Source: RGIG7111 sp036839975
GTDB taxonomy: Bacteria > Bacillota > Clostridia > Peptostreptococcales > Anaerovoracaceae
NCBI GenBank assembly: GCA_036839975.1
Contig: DAISVU010000002.1
Span: forward strand, 62,001-126,000
Reading direction: 5' to 3'
DNA: 64,000 bases
Positions 38,492 through 45,143 of the stretch are shown here, in pieces; positions within the stretch are counted from its first letter, which is position 1, and each line of letters opens with the position of its first letter. A program made the translations under genes and the position numbers. The notes beneath the pieces are model-generated. The model was not told the DNA's origin and made no database searches. It worked only from the letters and a program-made list of their open reading frames with translations.

Positions 38492-39240
38492 ATGTATACC
38501 AATGAGTATGGCAATAGAGAGGACCCTACTATAATTCTGCTCGCACCCATGATGGTATCAGGAGAAAATCTTTATGAGATCATGTCTCCTCATTTAAGAG
38601 ACAATACCATTTCATTTTCCCCGATCAGGGAGGTCATGGAAAAGCCGGGGCATATATCAGTGCGGACGATGAGTATGCGCAACTGAAAAAAGCCTTGGTA
38701 AAGAGTGGCCACAGAGATATTTTTCTGGTTTATGCAGCCTCTATGGGTTCAGCCATTGGATATCGTTTGTTTATGGATAAAGAGTTTGAGGTCAAACATG
38801 CGTGGTTTGACGGTGTCGTCCTTACAGAGAAAGCGGCTTTTGCGGAATGGCTTATGAAAACCATGTTTCACAGACAAAGAAGAAAGCTGCTGAAATCGCA
38901 CATTGACGCTTCTCCGTCTATTGTGAAAATGTACGGCCATGATTTTGCAAGGATGATGACGCATAACTTTGAGCGAATCACGGAAGCGGATATTGACCAT
39001 ATCTGTTATGCCTGCTGTCACTATCGTCTGAGACTTTTAAGCAACGAGGAACAAAGGAAACTGCATCTTGTCTTCGGAGAAAAAGATCCTGATCTTAGAT
39101 ATGCAAAGAAAAGCATCCCGAAATATATGCCGTCGGTTAAGCCGACGATCAGAAAAGGATATACGCACTGCGCATATATGGCAGCACATCCTGCGGAATA
39201 CGTGCAGGAAATAGAGAGTTTTATTGCAGAGCTCAGCTGA
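38492..39240 (+). pseudogene. Alpha/beta hydrolase with a single frameshift
   Basis: Start ATG at 38492 after GGGGAGGG. The first 38 codons (MYTNEYGNREDPTIILLAP...) end in a frame change at about 38602-38606; one missing base there would restore YHFIFPDQGGHGKAG and join the long second part, which contains the nucleophile elbow AASMGSAIG and a late aspartate/histidine region (VFGEKDPDLRYA, KGYTHCAYMAAHP). Either a real one-base deletion or an assembly error. The rest of the protein is well preserved, which suggests recent loss or error. Substrate unknown. First gene of the cargo run. Confidence 0.75.
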
Positions 39241-39270
39241 GTTGTTCTGTGGCAGAGAAGGTGATTATGC

Positions 39271-40041
39271 ATGGTCGTTCGTGAATTTGGAAAAGATAAC
39301 CAAAAAAACCTGCTTTTCTTTCCGGGGAGCTGTGAGCCCTGGCAGGCATTCGCTCCCGCAGCGAAACAGCTGGCAAAGGAATTTTATGTGATCCTGGTCA
39401 CGCCGGACGGGCATGATCCGGAAAATCACACGGATTTTATTTCGATAGAAAATACGGTGGACGATACCGTGCTTTGGCTGAAAGAACATCATATTGATCA
39501 CCTGAACGCATTGTACGGCCTCAGCTTCGGCGGCGGCATGGCGCTTCGCTTATTGACAACGCAGAATATTGCGGTGGACAGGGCGGTCATCGATGCCGGA
39601 ACTGCCCCCTATGAGTATCCGAAATGGGTCTGTAAGCTGATCGGCCTAAGAGACTTTCTGATGATGAAAACAGGCATCGCTTCCGTCACCGTTATGAAAG
39701 CCGCTTTTCCACCGGAGCGATTCGCCAGAGATCCTGAAAACTGGAAGCAGGAATATAAGAACTTCCGGCAATTCCTGAAGACCTTCAGCAATCGGACGAT
39801 CTGGAATATCTTCTGGTCGGCGAATAATTATCAGGTGCCCGAAAAAGCGCCCGAAATGAATACAGCGATTCAGTTCTGGGTCGGGACAGAGGAATGGGGA
39901 TCGAGATTCCGGGATCTGAAATGGTATCAGAAGTATCTGCCTCAGATGGAAGTGATCAGGATCCCGGACATGATGCACGGCGAATTTTCGGGGATGCACC
40001 CGCAGAAATTCGCCCAAAAAGCAATCGCATTTTTTCAGTGA
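39271..40041 (+). CDS. Alpha/beta hydrolase
   Basis: 256 residues, intact counterpart to the broken hydrolase just upstream. Nucleophile elbow is LYGLSFGGGMALRL near 89-102; oxyanion region near FFPGSCEPW; a late histidine in MMHGEFSGMHP near 233-243. No signal peptide. Likely an esterase or related hydrolase; substrate unknown. Thirty bases after the broken hydrolase gene and 19 bases before the methyltransferase gene. Confidence 0.85.
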   Translation: MVVREFGKDNQKNLLFFPGSCEPWQAFAPAAKQLAKEFYVILVTPDGHDPENHTDFISIENTVDDTVLWLKEHHIDHLNALYGLSFGGGMALRLLTTQNIAVDRAVIDAGTAPYEYPKWVCKLIGLRDFLMMKTGIASVTVMKAAFPPERFARDPENWKQEYKNFRQFLKTFSNRTIWNIFWSANNYQVPEKAPEMNTAIQFWVGTEEWGSRFRDLKWYQKYLPQMEVIRIPDMMHGEFSGMHPQKFAQKAIAFFQ

Positions 40042-40060
40042 AAAGGAGCGTAGGCATAAG

Positions 40061-40684
40061 ATGAGTGTTTTAAGAAAATTCTTTAACCAGACAAGAAAGC
40101 CGGAGGGCAGGCTCGGCAGGATCATGCTCCGCACCATGAATGCAGGCCATGCAAAGATGGCGGACTGGGGCATGTCGCATCTGCCTCAGATCAGCCCTGA
40201 GAACATCGTTGAGCTTGGTTGCGGCGCGGGCAGAAATGCCGGAGAGCTGCTCAAAAGATATCCTAAGGCGCATGTAACAGCCGTGGACTACTCTCTTTTG
40301 TCTGTGGAAAAGGCAAAAGAATACAACAAAGCAATGATCGTTGCAGGGCGCTGCAAGGTCCTGCAGGGTGATGTATCGGCGCTTCCCTTTTCCAATGGAT
40401 CTTTTGATCTCGCTACGGCATTCGAAACGGTTTATTTCTGGCCGGGTCTTGAAAAGTGTTTTTCCGAGGTTTACAGGGTGGTAAAGCCCGGCGGATATTT
40501 TCTGATTTCCAACGAATCAGACGGGATGGATGCCGCGAGCCAAAAATTTGAAGAAATCATCGACGGCATGAAGGCTTATACCTCTGAAGAACTGGAGGCA
40601 GCACTGCGTGCCGTCGGATTCTCCGAAGTTACAAGTGTCCACCACAAAACCAGACCGTGGATCACGATTAATGCGAGAAAATGA
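40061..40684 (+). CDS. Class I SAM-dependent methyltransferase
   Basis: 207 residues. SAM-binding motif I VELGCGAGRNAGELL near 51-65, acidic loop AVDYSLLSVEKAKEYN near 75-90, GDVSALPFSNGSFDLATAFE near 107-126 and VVKPGGYFLISNE near 143-155: a Methyltransf_11-like small-molecule methyltransferase. Methyl acceptor unknown. Its last four bases overlap the next gene's start (ATGA), so the two are translationally coupled. Confidence 0.88.
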   Translation: MSVLRKFFNQTRKPEGRLGRIMLRTMNAGHAKMADWGMSHLPQISPENIVELGCGAGRNAGELLKRYPKAHVTAVDYSLLSVEKAKEYNKAMIVAGRCKVLQGDVSALPFSNGSFDLATAFETVYFWPGLEKCFSEVYRVVKPGGYFLISNESDGMDAASQKFEEIIDGMKAYTSEELEAALRAVGFSEVTSVHHKTRPWITINARK

Positions 40685-41418
40685 GGAGGAGGGAGAAAAC
40701 CGTGCATACATACTATGCCAAAAGTAAGGATAAACTTAAAAAAGATATGAATAAAATGCTTTCCCTGATCCGACCTGAGTTGGAGGAGGCCAGCGGAAAG
40801 AAATACGGTGATATGTTTGCAGAGATATGGAGATATTATGAAGCAGAACTGCTTGAAAGGTTCCCCTATATTGGAGGAAAGCGTATCAGCGGCACACGTA
40901 ACCTGACGGGCGCATACAGCTTTGTCGCTATGGGTGAAGTGCTTAAAAAACACGGTGTCCCTCTGGAAGAAAGGGGACGTCTCATGGTCAGGAGCTATGA
41001 GCGCATGACTATGAAAATGCCGTGGTTCGTCCGGAAAGGCATGAGTAAATTATGTAAAAGAACGAGGCTTTTGAACAGGATATTCATGAAAAAGGATGCT
41101 AAAAATGCTGCCAATGCAGCGCAAAACCCCGGCAGCTTTGAAACCAAAACACAAATTCCGCCCGAGGAAGGATATGATTTCAGCTATCACAACCTTGTCT
41201 GTCCTCTGGCCGATTTTGCAAAGCAGTACGGATATGAGGAATATATGCCGTATCTCTGCAATCTGGACTATGTCATGTTCGGCCTTCTCGGCGTGCCGCT
41301 CTTCCGCGAGCACACATGCTTTGAGGACGGCGATTTCTGTGACTTCAAAATAAAGATCGGCGAAAAGCCGATGGAATACTGGCCGCCGGTATTCACGCAG
41401 GGAAGGGGGTACAAATAA
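40681..41418 (+). CDS. L-2-amino-thiazoline-4-carboxylate hydrolase family protein
   Basis: 245 residues. It resembles the ATC hydrolase family, named after an enzyme that opens amino-thiazoline carboxylate to S-carbamoyl-cysteine; many members have no tested activity. Visible features: helical N-terminal half with ELLERFPYIGG and MGEVLKKHGV, and a conserved C-terminal region with CPLADFAKQYG, YMPYLCNLDYVMFG and HTCFEDGDFCDFKI near 205-225, whose Cys/Asp/His residues are the likely active site. ATGA overlap with the upstream methyltransferase gene and two bases to the next one. Confidence 0.7.
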   Translation: MRRREKTVHTYYAKSKDKLKKDMNKMLSLIRPELEEASGKKYGDMFAEIWRYYEAELLERFPYIGGKRISGTRNLTGAYSFVAMGEVLKKHGVPLEERGRLMVRSYERMTMKMPWFVRKGMSKLCKRTRLLNRIFMKKDAKNAANAAQNPGSFETKTQIPPEEGYDFSYHNLVCPLADFAKQYGYEEYMPYLCNLDYVMFGLLGVPLFREHTCFEDGDFCDFKIKIGEKPMEYWPPVFTQGRGYK

Positions 41419-41420
41419 AA

Positions 41421-42218
41421 ATGAAACCTGACTACAAAAACTGGGTTCCGGAAAGCATGTTGAGAGGACTGATCGCCGGAACTGCTCTGACGTTTATTCT
41501 GTTCCTGCTTTTCGGAGCAACGGATTTTGTCCTGCGCGGAACAGCGCGTCTCATCTGTGTCGTTATTTTCGGTGTCGGAACGCTTGCGCTGCTGTTCTTT
41601 TCTGTATGGATGACAGTGCTGTACAGGGCCTTTGATTACAAGGGCAAAAGAAAGCTTGCCAAGACCATCGTAGAGGGAACGGCTGAGTATGTAAGAATCC
41701 CCGACGGCGGCATGGGACTGGATATCGGCTGCGGAAGCGGCGCACTGAGCATCGCCTGCGCAAAGAGGAACCCGAAAGCGAGCGTGATTGGCTGCGATAT
41801 CTGGAGCGGCGGCGCATACAAAGCTGTGTTTTCTAAGGAGCGCTGTGAGGACAACGCAAGAGCGGAGGGCGTATCCAATGTGCGGTTTGAGGAGGGCAAC
41901 GCGGTGAAGCTTCCTTTTCCGGATGAGAGTTTCGATGCGGTGACGAGCAACTATGTTTATCACAATATCACAGGCCAGGATAAGCAAATGCTCCTGCGGG
42001 AGACACTGCGCGTGCTGAAAAAAGGCGGCGTCTTCGCTATTCATGATCTGATGAGCAAGCCGCGCTACGGCGACATGGATGCGTTTATCCGAAGACTGAA
42101 AGCAGAAGGCTACGAGGAGGTGCGTCTGATCAATACCACAGACGGAAGGTTTATGGGTCATAAAGAGGCAGTGTGGCTCGGACTTGCAGGCTCGGCTCTG
42201 CTTGTCGGGAGAAAATAA
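41421..42218 (+). CDS. Membrane-anchored class I methyltransferase
   Basis: 265 residues. Two hydrophobic segments near 14-30 and 38-58 precede a cytosolic methyltransferase domain with LDIGCGSGALSIACAKRNPKASVIGCD near 95-121, EGNAVKLPFPDESFDAVTSN near 155-174 and VLKKGGVFAIHDLM near 195-208. The membrane anchor points to a lipid or other membrane-associated acceptor. Starts two bases after the ATC-hydrolase-family gene. Confidence 0.85.
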   Translation: MKPDYKNWVPESMLRGLIAGTALTFILFLLFGATDFVLRGTARLICVVIFGVGTLALLFFSVWMTVLYRAFDYKGKRKLAKTIVEGTAEYVRIPDGGMGLDIGCGSGALSIACAKRNPKASVIGCDIWSGGAYKAVFSKERCEDNARAEGVSNVRFEEGNAVKLPFPDESFDAVTSNYVYHNITGQDKQMLLRETLRVLKKGGVFAIHDLMSKPRYGDMDAFIRRLKAEGYEEVRLINTTDGRFMGHKEAVWLGLAGSALLVGRK

Positions 42219-42227
42219 GGAGTAAAT

Positions 42228-42659
42228 GTGATTGTAAAGAAAACCACAATTTTACCGGCGTCACGTTCTGTTGTTTTTCAAAAGCTGCAGCAGCCGGAAA
42301 CACTTCAATATATCTCAAGACCATTTGCCACCTTTGAGCCGGCAGGTGAGCCTGTTCGGGAGTGGACTGCAGGGAGTACGTCGGCCTATCGTTTCCGTCT
42401 CTTTGGCGCTATCCCCTTCTGCACTCATACGATCTGCATCGTTCGATTCGATCAGGATGGCATCAGCAGCAAGGAGGAAAACGAGCATGTTCCCGTGTGG
42501 AACCATGAGATAATGTTGATGGAACTGGATGGCAGTCGCACGGAATACACCGACAGAGTGGAGATCAAAGCGGGCTGGAAAACGATCTTTATCTGGCTGT
42601 GGGCCAAAGCATTTTATGCGCACAGGCAGCGCAAGTGGGTCAAATTATTACGGGAATAA
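42228..42659 (+). CDS. SRPBCC-like (START-fold) protein
   Basis: 143 residues, recognised only by pattern: an N-terminal strand VKKTTILPASRSVVFQKLQ, alternating strands, and a final helix rich in aromatic and basic residues (IFIWLWAKAFYAHRQRKWVK), typical of small START-fold ligand-binding proteins. It may bind a hydrophobic product of the neighbouring enzymes. Start is GTG at 42228 behind AAGGAGTAAAT, ten bases after the methyltransferase gene. Confidence 0.6.
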   Translation: MIVKKTTILPASRSVVFQKLQQPETLQYISRPFATFEPAGEPVREWTAGSTSAYRFRLFGAIPFCTHTICIVRFDQDGISSKEENEHVPVWNHEIMLMELDGSRTEYTDRVEIKAGWKTIFIWLWAKAFYAHRQRKWVKLLRE

Positions 42660-42670
42660 GGAGCAGGGCG

Positions 42671-43006
42671 ATGTCAAAGAAAGCATCAAACTTCCAGAAG
42701 AAAGTCATGAGCTTAGGATATCGGGGAAAAGAGATATTCAAGCCGCTGAACACCGGTTGGATTGATGAGCGCGTAGCTTGCGTTCGTGAGTGGGTCGCCA
42801 ACATATTCTTCTACACGAAAAACACGAAAAACGGCACAACGATCATGATAGATGCCGGTTATAATTATGATCGTCTGTGCGAAAAGATGGGATGGTTGGA
42901 TATTGATCCGGCTGGGATAAAGCATATCCTCATCACCCATCAGGATACCGACCAGGTCTTTTCGGCGCAGCCGAATACACAGACAAAAACGCTGTTCAGC
43001 CAATAA
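42671..43006 (+). pseudogene. Truncated MBL-fold metallo-hydrolase
   Basis: 111 codons: MSKKASNFQKK..., a strand-rich N-terminal half (TTIMIDAGYNYDRLC) and the beginning of the metal motif HILITHQDTDQ. After that point the reading (VFSAQPNTQTKTLFSQ) no longer looks like the family, and the remaining two-thirds with the other metal ligands is absent; the expected DH of HxHxDH reads DQ. So it is a 5' fragment at the right end of the island. Starts with AGCAGGGCG upstream. Confidence 0.65.
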
Positions 43007-43078
43007 CGCTTGAGACGGGAATGTGTGATTCAGATTACTATAGAGTTCGCGCATATATATTTGTGAATGTCTCAAATC

Positions 43079-43107
43079 TTGAATGTAAAGCACGGATAAT
43101 GTATAAT
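43079..43107 (+). promoter_or_regulatory. Promoter of the YebC-family gene
   Basis: TTGAAT at 43079-43084, 17-base spacer, TATAAT at 43102-43107. The core chromosome probably resumes just before this promoter. TTGAGAC (43010-43016) and GTCTCAA (43069-43075) form a loose inverted repeat nearby. Confidence 0.65.
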
Positions 43108-43145
43108 TGGGACGGAACATGAAAAACATTAAGGAGGCAATCACG

Positions 43146-43874
43146 ATGGGAAGACACGGTACTATAGCGGGAAGAAAAGAAAAACAGGATTCCAGACGGG
43201 CTGCAATGTTTACAAAATACGCGAGAGCGATCACTGTGGCGGCAAAAGGAGGAGGAGGAGACCCTGAGTATAATATTGCCTTAAAACATGCAATAGAAAA
43301 AGCAAAAGGAATCAATATGCCGAATGAAAATATCAAAAGAGCTGTTAAAAAGGGTACCGGCGAACTCGACGGCGAGACTTATGAAACAGGCAGCTTCGAA
43401 GGATATGGCGCTGCAGGCGTTGCGGTTGTCATAGATGTGCTTACAGACAATAAAAACAGGACGACTTCAAATGTAAAGCACGCCTTCGACAAGTTCGGAG
43501 GCAGTCTCGGAACACCGGGCTGCGTGTCGTACATGTTCGCAAGAAAAGGTGTAATAGTTATTGAAAAGACTGATGATATTGATGAGGACTCGCTCATGGA
43601 AACTGCACTGGAAGCGGGAATGGACGATATGATCACATACGACGATTCGTTTGAAATACTGACTGCTCCGGAAGACTTCGATACAGTGGCGGACGCACTG
43701 CGCGGTGCGGGTTATGAATTCGTCGATTCGGATGTCGAATATCTGCCGTCGATGGAAGCGACGCCGACGGATGAATCGGATATAAATAATCTTAAAAAGA
43801 TGATAGCGCTTCTGGAGAACGATGACGATGTACAGAAGGTGTACCACAACTGTACCGTTGATATTGAAAACTGA
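43146..43874 (+). CDS. YebC/PmpR family (TACO1-like) protein
   Basis: 242 residues from the ATG with AGGAGG eight bases upstream. The family N-terminus is present: MGRHGTIAGRKEKQDSRRA, MFTKYARAITVAAKGGGGDP and NMPNENIKRAVKKGTGE; the second domain has KHAFDKFGGSLGTPGCVSYMF near 120. YebC-family proteins were first described as DNA-binding regulators; later work links members to translation of difficult sequences. It could do either here. Immediately right of the acquired island. Confidence 0.92.
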   Translation: MGRHGTIAGRKEKQDSRRAAMFTKYARAITVAAKGGGGDPEYNIALKHAIEKAKGINMPNENIKRAVKKGTGELDGETYETGSFEGYGAAGVAVVIDVLTDNKNRTTSNVKHAFDKFGGSLGTPGCVSYMFARKGVIVIEKTDDIDEDSLMETALEAGMDDMITYDDSFEILTAPEDFDTVADALRGAGYEFVDSDVEYLPSMEATPTDESDINNLKKMIALLENDDDVQKVYHNCTVDIEN

Positions 43875-43919
43875 CGCGGGCAGCAACGAGCTGTCAAGCC
43901 GGCCGCGGGTGCGTTTTTA
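43874..43919 (+). terminator. Probable terminator after the YebC-family gene
   Basis: A G+C-rich imperfect hairpin (outer arms ACGC at 43874-43877 and GCGT at 43911-43914) with a T5 run at 43914-43918. Confidence 0.5.
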
Positions 43920-44040
43920 AATGTGCAGTTGTTATGACTGCGAATCGGTGGTAAAATTCATTTATAAAATTTATTAAAAATTTTTATCCTGAAATGTACG
44001 TTAAAGGCGATGTAATTAAACCTACATAGTGACATTGGAG

Positions 44041-44162
44041 CCTGAACACCGTCAGCGGATGTCAAGCCTCCGCAGAGGGGAAGGCAGAAGCGGGAATAGG
44101 GCATCCCCCTATTAAGCAGATAGGGTGTTAATTATAGCCTTGACGGCATGTCGGGATTTTTT
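44041..44162 (+). ncRNA. Candidate structured RNA, family not recognised
   Basis: In the 340-base gap with no gene. The ends pair: CCTGA (44041-44045) with TCGGG (44151-44155), then CCGTCA (44049-44054) with TGACGG (44141-44146). Inside are a hairpin GCGGA/TCCGC (44055-44073) and a perfect CCCTAT/ATAGGG hairpin (44107-44125). GTCAAG at 44061-44066 could also pair with CTTGAC near 44139. A T6 run at 44157-44162 follows the closing stem, giving a terminated RNA of about 120 bases. It does not match riboswitch, SRP or tmRNA signatures I know; a 6S-like RNA is possible but unproven. Confidence 0.5.
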
Positions 44163-44213
44163 ATGCAAAAAAATGATACACTGTGTACGAGGTGGCAAAG
44201 GATGTATCGGGAA

Positions 44214-45029
44214 TCATATTTTTATCTGTCTCAGCTCTCTTTCTTTGAACAGAGACAGTTTTTCAAATCCCAGGCTTTTCATATATTCGACAGTGTCAAA
44301 ATATTTATATGCTATATACTCCGACGAATGCGCATCTGAACCTACAGTGATTATCGGAGCCTCGGAAGGTGCGAATTTGTCCAGGTAAAGATCCTTGTAG
44401 AGAAGCAGTATTTCCTTTGCCGCCGTAGTGCGTTCGCCCATGCCGTACCTGAAACTCGACGTATTGATCTCTATGCCTTTGCCGTTTCTGATCAACAGGC
44501 GGAGTATAGCTGCTATAACATCCATATACTGATCGTAGTCGGGCACATAAGGAAGGTACCTGTCTATGATGTTGAAATGTCCGAGAACATCGTAATTATT
44601 GAACTGTTCAAGACACGAGAGCATGTATTCGTAAAACTCCATAACTGTTTTTTCAGTCTTTTCTCTGACGTATTCATATTTGTAAAGATCGTGACCGTTA
44701 AAACAGTGAAAGGATCCTATTATAAAATCATATCCGAAGCTGCCGGCGATGTATTTGCATTTGTTAATTGTTTTTCCGTGCTGAATGCCTATTTCGATAC
44801 CTTTTATTATATCGATCTTGCCGGCGTATGCTTCTTCATACATCAGCAGGTCTCTGTAATAGCTGTAAAAATCTATAAGGAACGGAAACTCGGGGTCGGG
44901 ATAATCTGGATCGAAGTGATCGGTAACAGCTATTTCTTTGACGCCTTTTTTTATAGCTGATATGATCATGTTTTCCATCGGTACTTCCGCATCGTCTGAA
45001 AACGCTGTATGCGTGTGGTAATCGTACAT
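44214..45029 (-). CDS. PHP-domain phosphatase, histidinol-phosphatase (HisK) type
   Basis: 271 residues. Metal-binding PHP motifs: YDYHTHTAFSDDAEVP at the N-terminus, EIAVTDHFDPDYPD near 36-49, GIEIGIQHG near 100-108, GSFHCFNGHDLY near 125-136, and GSDAHSSEYIAYKY near 229-242. Fits histidinol-phosphatase of the PHP class; no other his gene is nearby, so the substrate is not certain. AAAGGAATT precedes the ATG. Divergent from polA. Confidence 0.85.
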   Translation of the reverse strand: MYDYHTHTAFSDDAEVPMENMIISAIKKGVKEIAVTDHFDPDYPDPEFPFLIDFYSYYRDLLMYEEAYAGKIDIIKGIEIGIQHGKTINKCKYIAGSFGYDFIIGSFHCFNGHDLYKYEYVREKTEKTVMEFYEYMLSCLEQFNNYDVLGHFNIIDRYLPYVPDYDQYMDVIAAILRLLIRNGKGIEINTSSFRYGMGERTTAAKEILLLYKDLYLDKFAPSEAPIITVGSDAHSSEYIAYKYFDTVEYMKSLGFEKLSLFKERELRQIKI

Positions 45030-45143
45030 TTGATTTTAATTCCTTTCACATTTGATGTATAATAAAACAGTATAGCACAGACAATGCTGTTTTTCAGTTT
45101 TACGGCTTTCAAAAAAACTGTATTGAGATTTTGGAGATTTTCT

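Larger units (their letters stand above)
34956..43078. mobile_element. Decayed, horizontally acquired island (conjugative-element remnant with cargo)
   Basis: Between the core activator gene and the YebC-family gene. It contains small conjugative-element genes, fragments of a conjugation-associated cell-wall hydrolase and HTH regulator with frameshifts, and a compact metabolic cargo run. Parts (37000-38000 and 39300-42600) look richer in G+C than the flanks and favour CTG/GGC/CGC codons. No integrase, relaxase, transposase or convincing terminal repeats were found, so boundaries are approximate and the island looks immobile. 34956-35200 holds no recognisable gene. Confidence 0.6.

Noticed and set aside
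34956..43078. An integrase or transposase in the acquired island
   Set aside because: All six frames were looked through and none shows a recombinase signature; only accessory and cargo genes remain.
44041..44162. SRP RNA, tmRNA or a metabolite riboswitch
   Set aside because: No SRP GGAAG-type apical motif, no tRNA-like ends and no downstream same-strand gene; left as an unidentified RNA.
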